DNA from: Ornithodoros turicata
Lineage: Eukaryota > Arthropoda > Arachnida > Ixodida > Argasidae
NCBI RefSeq assembly: GCF_037126465.1
Contig: NC_088204.1
Span: 15,878,804 to 15,942,803 of the forward strand
Length of the DNA: 64,000 nt
Direction of reading: 5' to 3'
The notes below the pieces were generated by a model. That model was given only the letters and a program-made list of their open reading frames with translations, did no database searches and had not been told where the DNA came from. Each line of letters starts with the position of its first letter. The first letter of the stretch is position 1. This document shows positions 1-11,734 of the stretch, one piece after another. Both the position numbers and the translations under genes were made by a program.

Positions 1-931
1 GGCTTCTCCAGCTGTTGCTGTATAGGCAGTACAACTGCAATTCTATTACTCATTGACTTCCAGGAACGACGTAGGCGTCTGGTTTATTTTTGTCTTTTTT
101 TATGAACTCCGACAAATAGATTTTGGGGACAACTGCTTTACCCTCGAAGGTGGAAACGAATGTTTCTTTTCCAGAAGTTTTCCAATACGACCAAAAGATG
201 TCGCTCGCTGTGCCTAACCCTTAATTTGACTTCACGTAACACGCACGTTCGCTCCGACCCCGTATGTAGCGGTTGTCACGTCATTACCCTAGAAAATTAA
301 CCCGTCACTACTGACTTAAAAATACCGAGCCCATGTCAACGAACCAAGTTGTACGTGTGCGCTTTGAAAGAGGCCTCAGAAAGGCGCAAAAAAATACCCG
401 TGAAATAGCCCCCTCCTTCCTGGACCCAGCCATGTGGAACCACAAGCGCCCCGTGCCAACGACAGCCAAGTGGGTATTGCGACATGGTACACAATATAGC
501 CGGAGTGTCGCGTGTGGCGACCGACATGCAGCTGTTTATCACGGATGCGTACGAAACAGTATGCAGCCGACATGGGGAGTGGCACGACTGCGAATTGGCT
601 GATAAACGCAAGGCAGTTTTATACGCCCGGTCTGCGCAGCTCTACAGCTTCCCCCTCTCCCTTGTTGCCCATGGAACGACCTCCCCCAAATTATGGGCAC
701 GTGGTTTCTTCTGTGGAGCGATGCCGGTTTATGCGCACCCCTTTTACTGGCTTGTGAGTGGACACACTAGGTCACGTGGCTTCTCCAATCATTACGCTTC
801 TTTCCTGCACAGAGACAAATTGTATCGTATTCGCATCGATGCCAATTTGCGTTTCAAGTTTTACGGCAAACGACGTAAACGACCTGTCAATAGCAGCAAT
901 CAGGAGCAATCTTTAATTTAAACAAAAAAGA

Positions 932-1166
932 GTAGAGACGTGCACAGATGGAGAGAGGACAGTGGGAAGGAGTGGCGGTCAGGGTGTTAATATGCGTCTT
1001 GGGCAGACTTCAGGGGGAACTGTGCCGACACTCGTCTGTAAAGTCTTCGGAAAACCCGGATAAGACTTCTGACAGTACATCCGGTGTCGGGATTCGAACC
1101 CGTGTCACATCCCAGGTCTCGGCGTGGAAAGCGATCATCCTAACCACCATCCCACCGGAGCTGGTC
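932..1166 (-). mobile_element. tRNA-derived SINE, copy 1
   Basis: Read on the minus strand, the element begins with a tRNA-like head that keeps an internal promoter B box (GGTTCGAATCC) and a degraded A box. A unique body follows that recurs at 36921–37183 and 63411–63650, sharing blocks such as GAACTGTGCCGACA and AAGTCTTCGGAAAA. A RNA polymerase III head plus a shared body is the hallmark of a SINE. It resembles the tRNA-derived SINEs reported from ixodid ticks (the Ruka type), but I could not compare sequences. Confidence 0.8.
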
Positions 1167-2605
1167 AGTTTTCAATGATCATTGAAAGAATCCAACGGTC
1201 TTTAGGGCCTTAGGGGACTTTACATGGAGGGGAGACACCTCGTCTCCCTCTCCCAAATGCGCCACCAAACGCACGATTTCACGTGTGTATGTGCGTGCGT
1301 GCGTGTGTGTGTGAGGGGAGCGAACGCCAGAAACCTCCTCTCTGGCTACGCCACGGCGTGTGGGGTACTCAACTACCCCTTCCATGCACAATGATCGGCA
1401 CTATAAGACAACTCCAGCCCCCCCTCCCAAATGAAGCGTTGAAATAGCCAACACTGCGCGATCCGTCGCCAGACGCACGCAAGTATAAAACAAACAAAAG
1501 AAAGCGGAGGGGAAAGATTGCGCAAGGAAACAAGAAGCGGAATGATAGCGGACCACTTGATTCAGTTCCTCTCCCTACTCACTCAGACAGCTGCTAGCTA
1601 TACACGCGCAACCTTTCAGCAGAACCCTTTGTGGCGGTGCTGACGTTATCGGGTCTCGACGTGAGACGTTGGGAAAGGTGGAGGGGCCGGCTGTTGCGCC
1701 ACGCGAACCCAAGGCCGCGCCACTTTTTCGTCACGGACCTCTCGAAATATCCTCTTCTTGCCGCCCCCGAAAATCGACAGAAATCGCGATCGGAAAGAAA
1801 GAAAAGGGCAGGAGAGAAAAATAGCCGCTTTCCTTCAAGTGCTTTTGCAACAACGCCATCGGTGGCGGGTGGGCGACACCGAAAATTCTCGGCATGCTCG
1901 CGCGTTTTTTTGTTTTCCTGTTTTTTCTCCGAGTCCCGTTGCAACCACGAGAGCAAAGCCAGTGGCAAATATGTCTTGGACCTTCGCCACACTTTCCGGA
2001 AGGGTTTTGAATTTCGCTTTGTCCGAAGCTGACTGTGTGGGTGGAATTCGTCGTGATCAAGTTTAGAAGTCGATGCCCGCGTTGAATATGCGTATTTCAC
2101 GCCTCGTCTCGCTTACTGGCTTATAACGGCCTTTCAAATAGGAAGAATCTGCCTTACATGCCAAATGTCTGCTCAGAAATTTCAGAGGTTTCGTATGTTT
2201 TATGCCACCGGAAACGGTCCTCTGTCTTTTTTCTTTTTACTTAATTTCTTTCTGGCTACGTGGAACTGAAAGAAAAATTATTTTGTCGTGCTGCGAAATT
2301 GTTGTTGCTTGTGCAAAGTGGAATACGGAGAGTTTAGCACCACGAAGCCCTATCACCACAAAATAAATTAGATGCGGACAACAGAAATCAGCAGAGTGAA
2401 AACAGCTATTTATTAATTTCAGATAAATTACTCACACCTTCCCCTCCAATGCCGACAAAATCTTTCACTTTCCTTGGCACGTGTTTAAATCATTTATTCG
2501 TCAAAAATAGCTGTTTGCATTGTCCTTTGTACTGTTGTCCGAACCTCGTTTATATTCTATATAAAGGTATCTATACATAGGTGTCTATGTGGATATCTGG
2601 AAGGG

Positions 2606-2624
2606 GGGGGGGGGGGGGGGAAGC
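2606..2624. repeat. Poly-G tract
   Basis: A homopolymer run of about 18–19 G. Similar G or C runs occur near 4493–4512, 14189–14202, 31511–31526, 41949–41970 and 54339–54354. Length calls in such runs are unreliable in assemblies. Confidence 0.8.
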
Positions 2625-3673
2625 TGAAGCTCAGAGTCATACATGCACGTCACATTGTTCAGCATAGCTTCCCTTGTGACAAAACACGAAGAAGCATTTT
2701 TCGGGATACCTTGGAGGGGAGTAGCAGGAACAGTGCTGTTTCCGGAGTTATCTGATATCCCTCTCCCATCTTCTTAGGGAAAAATAATAACAACAATACA
2801 CAGGACACGTACTCGCGGTCACTAAATGACTGCCTTGCTTTGGTATGCGCTTGCTCTGTAAAGCAGTTCAAACGCTTACTAGCAACCATGTGTGAAAATA
2901 AGGTTTGCGATCGTATCGTTGTTCTCGAAGTGTCAATTTGCGCTCGAAATTTTCGCACGCCGTTAAAAATCTCGAATTTTTGCAATTTGTGTAAATTGGG
3001 GACACACGAGCAACAAGGGCTGTTGCAGTATCCGCAATATTCGAGCGATAACCGTACACTGCAGAGTGAAAGGAGACTCATTTTCCCCTGAGATACGTCA
3101 CAGCCAGTCAATAAAGAGAGAAAAAAAAAATGAAAGAAAGACTTAGAGTCACAGTGTCAAAAATAGATTAACTACCTGCAGACAATCTGCTGAAAAAGAA
3201 AGCGCCATCTGCTTCTTTAGCAAATGAGGGCGCCAAAACAGATGAGTCGTCTGCTTATCAATTTCGTCTGCCGCGATGATCTCTATAACGATGTTACCTC
3301 CACAAGGGCTCCCTTACTTTCACCGCGGGATCGCGTTGCAGAGCGCTGCTATTTCCGTGCGCCCTGAGTCAGACTTCGGGTCTCTGACGTTGGTCCTCCC
3401 CCTCGACGCAACCCAGTTTTTCGGTAACGCCTTCAAAGCCCTGGCGATGAGCATGCTTAGCACTGAAGGGCCACAGTCCGAGAATCTTCCCGTCAAAAAA
3501 TTGGGGCACGCGGCTAACTTTTACGCTCGAAGCGTGCCAGTGATATGTCACTGTCAGAAACTTGAAGGCACCCCCTCCCCCCTTCGTGATTAAGCACACT
3601 GCACTGAAAATATCTGCCCTAGCAATCCTCCCAGCAGAGTCACTCGACACAATGTACAGAGTAAACAATGTGT

Positions 3674-3679
3674 TTTATT
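3674..3679 (-). terminator. Poly(A) signal of the DNAJB-like gene
   Basis: AATAAA on the minus strand, about 120 bases downstream of the stop codon at 3800–3802. It is the nearest canonical hexamer, so it is the likely cleavage signal for the J-protein transcript. Confidence 0.6.
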
Positions 3680-3799
3680 TACAGCAGCAAAGCTTTGCTC
3701 AACATACGTATGTACAAACGGAAGAAAAACGATGTAACAAGGTCTTACGCACGTGACTATATTTACATAATTTACAAGAACAAGCCGCTAAAGGGCTCG

Positions 3800-5525
3800 T
3801 TAGTTGACCGTGTGGGGAGGCAGTGTGTCGAACAGTATCTGCTTTGCAGTCTCCGTTAGCGTTTCAGGGAACTGGATATCGAAACTGACTATCAAGTCCC
3901 CACGTTTCGAAGTGTCTTTTGGGAAGGGTAGACCCTGTCCTTGTATACGCTTTGCGGTGTTGGGCTTGAGGATGTCCGACGAGTTGAGCATGATGCGTCC
4001 TTTCGACAACGTCGGTATCTCGATGCGACATCCGCAGAGCGCCTGGAAAGAAGAAAAGAATGGGCGTCAGGTCACCTGAGTCTTCGACTAATCAGGAAGA
4101 AGAGAGGCATGCCATAGCCCTGTGTGCGGCAGGATTTTTTTTTCTTTTCTGAAACTTGTCAAACCTGCTTATTTCAATGAAAATTTACGCGAGCCGTCTC
4201 AATCATTTTGCACAATTTTGTTCTTAATCTCGGAGGACGCTCGATTCATAGCCACATTTTAAAGAAACAAACCCCCTCAACATGCTCCGCAAAATGGTCA
4301 TGGCCTACCCTTATGCTACTGAGCAGACTGCATACAGATGAACTGAACATTTCAAAAATGAAGTTAAGAAACGCTGAATGCAGTACAAAAATTCAACTAT
4401 GCGGACATGGCATCTTGATACCGATACAAGAATTGTGCACAGCAGTCTACCCACAATGAAAGTTCTCCCATGGGGGTCTATCCACACTCATGGGGGGGGG
4501 GGGGGGGGGGGGTCTTGATAAGGGTGGGGGACAACAATTACATTGTAAGCACCACCTCATAGGTGTGGCTCATGCTGCACATGAATGTTGAGTATAATGT
4601 CCAGGCAGTATGGACCTGTTCGCACACAGGACTGGAATGGCAGTTAGGATTTCAACTTAGGATCGTGCAAAGGCACCACAGCGCAACGACTTACCTCCTT
4701 AAGCGTTATTTTGGCGGTGTAGCGAACATCGGTGCCCTCCCTCTTGAACTGAGGATGTGGTTTGTCCCTGATGATGAACACAATGTCGGCAGGTATCGTT
4801 CCGGGCGACTGGTCTCCTTCCCGCTGAAACGTAATTTTTGTCCCCGCCTTCCAGCCGGGCTTCACGTTGATCGTCAACACTTTCTCTTCCCTTCTCGAGG
4901 TCTTTCCGTCGGGTCCCACAACCTTTCTGCTGATCTTCATCTTCTTCGTGCAACCTTTCAACACCTCTTCGAGCGTCACGTACAAGTCGTGTTCCACGGG
5001 GGGATCTTGTCGCTGCTGCTTCGTCGGACCGCGGCTCCCCGCCGTAAAACTTTGCGACCTAAACGGATTCGCTCCCGGGCGTCCCATAGGTATGCCGAAC
5101 GGGTCGCCGTCCAGTTCCATTTCGTCGTCGCCTCCGAAGAACATGTTCATGCCACCGGGAGGACCACCGCCGAAGCTTTGAAAGAAGTTCTCGAACGGGT
5201 TATCGGTGCCGAAGAACTGCGTGAACGTCGCCCTCGGATCGCCGTGGAAAGTGTATGTGAACGTCTGGCCGGGTCCTCCCATGCCAGAGCCGCCACCGGA
5301 TCCACCCTTCAGACCTTCTTCGCCAAATTTGTCATAAACATCCCTTTTCTTTTTGTCGCTCAACACCTCGTAGGCCTCGGCGACTTCTTTGAACTTTTCT
5401 TCGGCTTCGGGCGTTTTGTTCTTGTCCGGGTGGTACTTTAATGCGAGCTTTCGGTACGCCTTCTTGATGTCGTCATCTGCGGCGTTCCTACTTATGCCAA
5501 GTATCTTGTAGTAGTCTTTGCCCAT
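3800..5525 (-). CDS. DnaJ homolog subfamily B, DNAJB1/DNAJB4-like
   Basis: Class B J-domain co-chaperone that stimulates Hsp70 ATPase and delivers unfolded clients in the cytosol and nucleus. There are two coding exons, 5525–4695 and 4042–3800, joined at a phase-0 GT–AG intron (357 aa). The J domain covers residues 1–68 with HPD at 32–34. A Gly/Phe-rich linker follows (about 69–160), then the two β-sandwich substrate-binding domains. The motif EALCGC at the exon junction and the near-terminal KRGDL motif are typical of DNAJB1/4. There is no zinc-finger domain, so it is not class A. The start is set by MGKDYY, with an acceptor (CAG) directly upstream of the ATG context TTTACCATGG, so a 5' non-coding exon is expected; a good donor sits at 5988–5983. 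A poly(A) signal lies at 3674–3679. The gene is head-to-head with TECR. It looks intact. Confidence 0.95.
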
Positions 5526-6896
5526 GGTAAACTGGAAAAAAAAAAAAAAAAAAACGTTATGCGAGTCAGTAACTCACGTTTGAAGATCGTAGTGCCGTAC
5601 TGTCAGGGAAATCTATTGGCGTAAACACAACCTCACCTGCCACTTTCGTTGTAAACTTAAACGATCACCATAAAACAGACTAATTTATGAACTACGCAAC
5701 CGGGATAACGTGGACAATACCGCTCCCTCCAATTTGTATCTCACAAATGGCGGTTGAACAAACGGGTCACATTGCGAAAACGGAGCCTAATTGGATGGTT
5801 TTCAGTATCGTTGCAACCTCTATGATTCTTTATAGGTGTAATAAAAATCTATTTATACAAAGGTCATAATCGAGCACAGCAAGCAACAAACACGAGACGC
5901 TTGCAACAGAAATATTCAAACAAAAAACATTTCCGATCTGCGATCTGAGCACTAAAGATTGTGGAAAGATACAAGAATGGCAGCTTACCTGTGTGTAGCT
6001 TCAGTGAGAGACTTATCACAGGTATCCTTCAATCACTTAGCAACATCAACTATCTCAGTCTGCGTGCGGTACGTATATATGTATACGCTCACCAGACGAA
6101 CAAGAAGGTTCTAGATGCGTCGAGAAAAAATGAGAAAATGGTTCGACGTCACAACGACGACAGCGCCAGTGCTGGCGCCTGGTTGTGAGGGATGAAACTC
6201 CCTTCGCGACTGCTTGTTTGTTTGTTGCCCATTGAAAAATTGAAAAGCAAGAAAGTTGAAAGTTGGCAATGCTCGCATGGGCTGGCTGGGCCCTGCAAGG
6301 TTTCCTCACCGGCGGACATAACATGTCGCATTTATTGCAAAGAAACAGATCGTGAATTCGCCTCCTTTACCAAACCTAAACCTAACCTGGACCCATAGCT
6401 GCTTCAGCTGAGAAATTTTGGAACGCACGCGCTGCAGTCCATTTACGTTGCAGATGAGACTCTAGGAAGATATGGCAGCGGCATTACGCACTACTGTGCA
6501 AACCAAACAAGCGTACGTGAATTAAGGAAAAGCTAACACGTGAATAATTCTAGAATCGAGAATATGTATTCCTCCTCTCCTTCCTTTAGACCTTTAGGTC
6601 CTGGGACTCTCTCACAGTTTGTTATGATAAAAAATTTGCCAACGTCAAAGATGCTGGATGCTGACAAAGTATTTGACCTCCTGCATCATAAGGAAGCATC
6701 ATCGATATCGTTACAGTTCACCTAGCGTGATGTGCTAGAACTAGAACTACGTACGAGAGGCGAGCGAACAGCGAGCAAGCGTTCGTGATTTTCCTCCTCC
6801 GTCTGTAGCCACCAGACATTTCGTTATATACACACGTGCATTGCATTGTAATTTACTTTAACTTCACCTCACGGAACTGCGATAAAGTCCGGCACG
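5526..6896. promoter_or_regulatory. Head-to-head spacer between DNAJB-like and TECR genes
   Basis: This spacer must contain the promoters of both divergent genes. The part next to 5525 is an intron of the J-protein 5' UTR: there is an acceptor at 5532 on the minus strand and a GT donor at 5988–5983. The first non-coding exon would therefore lie just right of 5989. I see no clear TATA box or heat-shock element array that I would defend. Confidence 0.4.
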
Positions 6897-9800
6897 ATGG
6901 ACGTAAGTATAATTTATTTGTTACCAGAATTCTTCAGCGGTGTGAAGTTGGAATACCGCCTCAGGGGATGAGGAAAGTACGGCGAGGAAGCTATCGCGTT
7001 AAATAATCCCTACCGCATTGCCTGCGAAATTGTCACGCTCACTATGAGTCGGTTTTAAAACAATCACCAGGACGCTTTTCTTCTAGTCTTGACGAGAAGC
7101 CTGACATTTCTCTGATGGGGCGCGTTACAAGGGACTAACTGGAATTTCGGGCTCTCTCGAACTTCTGGCGGAACTAATAGGACCAGTACAAGCCGCTCGC
7201 GTTTTTTTTTCCCCGCACCGTTACCAGAATCGGAAGACAGGGTTATTATCGTGGAAAACAATGACTCTTTAACTGGCACTAAAAAATTGAGTGTATCTTA
7301 ATTGAAAACTCTCCGAAGCACTCGTTCGGGTTTCGTCTGCACCGCGAGTTACAGTATGCGGTCGTCGATATGCGCTGCGATACGAAACAGACAATGATCA
7401 TCGGGTACGCGTAATGCGATATGGAAGGTATGAAAGATGACCCTGAGATATGCAAGTTGTCCACCGTTTTTTCCTCAAAGCGTTTTCCTCCTCGCCGGAA
7501 AATGAATTAAACGGCGACGATTTTACCTTGTCGAATATTTTTGCAGGTGGAAGTAGTGCTAGCCGGCTCAAACAAGAGCATTACGAAGCTGCAAGGGGTA
7601 AGTAACATGTTATATGCCCCTGCCACACGGCAAACTGAAGGGCATTCCCAGCGAATGACAGTCGCACCGAATGTCATCCGCTTGTATGTCATCGAGCTAC
7701 ACGAAGAAACAGAATGCCATTCGTAAATGATGTCACTGTCGAGAATTAATACACCAGGCCCGAATATATGAAGCATTATACAGGTACATTAGTTACATTT
7801 TTTTTTTTTTTTCTCGAAACCAGCGAATCATCAGATTATTTTACAAAATATGGTTTCACCATATGACATGGAACAAATGTCATTCAGTGCAAATGTCATT
7901 CGTTGGGAATGACATTAAATTTCCCATGTGACAAGGGTCTAACATCAGAAAATGACTAAATAACATCAATTTGACACGACACCTTGCAGGTCGAAGCGTC
8001 GACCACAGTGACAGACATCAAGAAGCTAGTTTTTCGTGCCCGTGAGTAAACCATATAACACATAAGACCAGCAGTACAGTGAAATACTTGACATATACTT
8101 TGTTTTGTAGGGCCAAGTCTGTACCCCGATAGGCAGTCGATTAGATCCGAGCCTCGTGAGTTTGCCTTAATGCTCGTCAAGCTAGAAATATTTAACAGCA
8201 GGTCTCTCGAATACACAGGTGGGAGATCCCTTAGCGACACGGCCACATTGAAGAGCATAGATTTCAAGTCCGGAGGTACGCTGTACGTCAAGGACCTCGG
8301 ACCACAGATTGGATGGAAGACGGTAGGCTTTAATTTGGCGCATTTGTATGTTGCCACCATATGAGTGTTTAATTCTAATTGCGTTTTTAGGTGTTCCTGG
8401 TGGAGTATTTTGGTCCTCTTGCTCTCTACTTGGTAACATATACCAGACCCTCCCTCTTCTATGGGGCAAACGCAGCTACCCAGCCAGTACACATGGTGGT
8501 GCAGTAAGTAGATTTAACACCATGAATAAAAAGAAAACTGGAAAAAAAAAACGCTGAATGTGAAATACGCACACTGCGGTTACAAGTACTGCTTCAAGTG
8601 TTGACAATGTGGTATCACAATAATTAAGAGGTGTGAAGGCCCGGAAAAAAATGAAATAAATAAGCGGAAAACAGTTCACACACGAAGCAAATTACTTCTA
8701 CAGCAAGCCGTCGATCACACGTGTCTATACGACGTGTGATACGATGCATCCCGCAGTCATACAGTAGTTCGGAATACAAGCGAGAGCATATTCTCAATCA
8801 ATTCCCATTCAACAGCATAGCAGCGGGCTGCTGGACAGTGCACTATGTCAAGAGACTACTCGAAACGCTTTTCGTTCACCGCTTCTCACATGGGACTATG
8901 CCAATCATGAACCTCTTCAAGGTAACTAAAAGAAACATCTCATTAATTCTCACTAATTCAAATACTGATCTACAGAACTGCTCATACTATTGGCTGTTTG
9001 GCCTCTACATCGGGTATTACGTCAACCATCCACTGTACACTCCACCAGGTAAGCGACTCGCATTATTGTTTGTCATAAAAAACCAAGAGTCAGGAATGTC
9101 TATTGATAGCTTTAGCAAGCACATTCCCCTCTTCCTTCACTAACCTTACATTTGCATAAATCCAGCAGCGCAAGAGTAACGTGTAAAGTCGCATGTTTCG
9201 GTCAGCTTGAAAAATTCAGCGAAAAATGATTTGGTGCTTGAAAATTCAGCGGTGGGCTGGGGATACGAGGTTCCATCGTTCCCGTGTTTGGTGCATCAAG
9301 GAAATTTTATCACCTTTCAGCATTCGGAAAGCTGCAGATCTATGGTGCTCTAGCTGCATTTCTGGTAAGTATGGGCCTGCATACCAATATAGACACAAGC
9401 CATCTTTATGATTATTTGAAACGGTTCATTTTTTAGTTTGCCGAGCTGGGCAACCTGAGCATTCACGTCGCCCTTCGAAACCTCCGGCCACCAGGTTTGT
9501 TTCCTGGAACCATTTATCGAAGCATAGGAAGTAATCCATCATTCTTTCTTTCCTTCTCTCTCTCTCCCATCAAGGCACAAAGGAAAGGCGCATTCCCAAG
9601 CCAACAGCCAACCCCTTCACTTGGTTGTTCAGCCATGTATCCTGTCCAAACTACACTTACGAGGTGTTGGCCTGGGCCTCTTTCTCAACTATGACACAGT
9701 GCCTGCCAGGTACAGTACAGCCTTAACGGTTTATCATACACACCATTATGATAGAGTTTGAAGTTCCAATTGAACCTGCGATTAGCTGTATTACGCACCC

Positions 9801-11534
9801 CTGTCAGACGACAAACCCGAAGGCCTTCGGGGAATTGGCCTTTCCGAAAAATGACCTTCAACAACCCTGTCGGATGGCAGCGTAAATGCTCTTTTTTTAT
9901 TAAATTGGCTTTTACGCCCAAGAGCCTTTACGATTCAAAACTGCGTACACTCAACAGTATCTGGCAACATCGCTTACTGCAATGCTCAAGTGATAGATAA
10001 AAGATCTAAATGTGACAAAAAGAGGCCAAATCCAGATTATAACCATGTCGGCAAGGTTTTGCTAAGATGACAACTTTAGTGCGAGGGTACCAAATTTAAC
10101 AGAAACGAATTAGATGGTAGAAGGAGCTGGCTACAAGAAGCTCTTGTATAGCTCATCTGACGGGGGCCGTAAAGTCTATTTCAAAATCGAAATGCACTGT
10201 CACTTAGAATACTATCTGAAAGGGGTATCGGACATGTTCTGTGAGTTTCATGACGAAATGCTACGAGCATCGTGTAACATGTCTTGAATGGTATACGCAA
10301 CTTATCAGGGCTGTGCAAATATTTACGAGTAATTGTATACTTGTATCGTATTCGTCTTTGTAATTCCAAAGCAGCACTCGTAAGCCCAGGAACACCAGAA
10401 TGAGAGAGCATAAAACAAAGTGAGCTCTGTACGAAGACCTGTATACACGTATTACATGCGCATGCTGTATATCGGGATGTTCAGTTCGGCTATATATGTA
10501 TCCGCTTCTATTGCATTTAGCAGCTATTCACTTCATATTCGGTTTAAAATTGTAGCATATCCTTGAGTCAGAGGAGCCAGAACTATGAATCGGAAGACAA
10601 GACACTTGTCATCCCTGTTCATCTTTCCTGTTCCTCGGGTTGTGTTCACACTGGGCAACTTTTCGCAGCAACCAACTTCGCAATATCTGCGTTCACACGT
10701 AGCAACTTGGTAGCTCCACTCCAACAACCCACCTTACAGGGTGTGCGTTAGAATCCAACTGATGGTGCCATTATTTTTATTTTTATTTTTGTTTGTTTTT
10801 ATTATTATTTTGCCAAAAGATGATCATTATCTTAAAAAAATGCCTATGGTTGTGCGGCATTACGCCTGCAGGACTTCGAACCCATGCCAGGTAGCACGAA
10901 CCTGGCATGAACGAAATCCCCTCACGCCATTGGGAGTCGCGTGTCAATGCTCCCCTCGCCGATTGGCCGGTGCACAAGGAACTGCTGGAATTTTCGCTCA
11001 ACTTGGTGGAGGTTGCTGGTGTCGGCCGACTACCAGCATCTCCAAAATTGCTCATAGCTGGGAAAAGTTGCCTCGTGTGAATGCGGCCTCAGACTCAAGG
11101 ACACATTGCCCTCTTCAAGTTCTAGTTTCATGGGTGTTCCTGTTTCAGAGTATTGCGACTACCTCAAAGTATTTGTTTATTTAAAGAGTACCCCTGACAG
11201 CCAAAGGCCTAAAGTATAAAACATGACATGCGAGTAAGAGGCTTACAATTTCCACAGATAGTTTTGGAGGTCCAGGGAGTGGTCACATCCCCTCTTTTTT
11301 CCTTCCTTCCTTCCTTCCTTTTTTCTTCCTTTCTTCTTTACCATTCCTTCTCCTACTGTGTTCATTAGTATTCTGTGTGCTACATCAGTGCTGTTATCAC
11401 TTGCAGCTGCACTATTCACAATGGCTGGATTCTATCAGATGGCTGTGTGGGCGCTTGGGAAGCACCGTAACTACAAGAAGGAGTTCCCTGGCTACCCTAA
11501 AAATCGCAAGGCTATTGTGCCATTTTTCCTGTGA
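6897..11534 (+). CDS. TECR: Very-long-chain enoyl-CoA reductase (TECR/Tsc13)
   Basis: Reduces trans-2-enoyl-CoA in the last step of each very-long-chain fatty acid elongation cycle in the ER membrane. Twelve coding exons: 6897–6902, 7547–7597, 7990–8041, 8111–8155, 8219–8322, 8391–8503, 8816–8921, 8976–9048, 9321–9364, 9437–9494, 9575–9709 and 11407–11534. They sum to 304 aa (human TECR is 308). The N-terminal ubiquitin-like part includes [13 protein letters not shown]. The membrane steroid-reductase domain carries [33 protein letters not shown] and SCPNYTYEV, which holds the conserved active-site tyrosine, and ends IVPFFL. The first coding exon is only ATG plus one codon. The last intron is 1.7 kb and holds repeat sequence. 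The gene appears intact, with AATAAA at 11723–11728. Confidence 0.95.
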
Positions 11535-11722
11535 ACAAACTGCATGGACAGTTGTCGAAAAGGGCATGTTGCGGTGGAGCCACATTCCACGCTTCCATCT
11601 GTTTTGTGCAAGTTTTCTTGCCATTATCCTCTCACAAGTGCAGTTCTCAGGAGTGTTGTTGGTTTCATGTGAGTGGGCATTGTGTTGTTTTTGGTGATGG
11701 TTCATTTGCTGAGGCTGCCTCT

Positions 11723-11728
11723 AATAAA
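11723..11728 (+). terminator. Poly(A) signal of TECR
   Basis: AATAAA about 190 bases after the TECR stop codon (11532–11534). It is the first canonical hexamer downstream. Confidence 0.7.
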
Positions 11729-11734
11729 ATGGTC

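Larger units (their letters stand above)
1..3673. other. Left flank without a recognised gene
   Basis: I recognise no conserved protein here. Overlapping open frames occur on both strands at about 1594–2100, in GC-richer sequence, but neither strand shows a known domain or a convincing splice pattern. The stretch holds a SINE copy (932–1166), a GTGC/GTGT-rich simple repeat near 1285–1315 and a G-tract near 2606–2624. Part of the right end probably lies beyond the 3' end of the DNAJB-like gene, whose poly(A) signal is at 3674–3679 on the minus strand. Confidence 0.5.

Noticed and set aside
484..921. Plus-strand frame of 145 codons
   Set aside because: No recognisable motif, no clear splice or poly(A) context, and another frame overlaps it on the same strand.
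1594..2100. Overlapping open frames of 100–170 codons on both strands
   Set aside because: GC-rich, stop-poor sequence opens several frames at once. None shows a domain, and residue composition is skewed to Arg/Ser/Lys without pattern.
4563..5441. Plus-strand frame of 292 codons
   Set aside because: It is the antisense shadow of the J-protein exon, caused by its GC-rich codons.
10850..11060. tRNA-like B-box sequence in the last TECR intron
   Set aside because: Only a short B-box-like match with no A box and no shared SINE body; too little to call an element.
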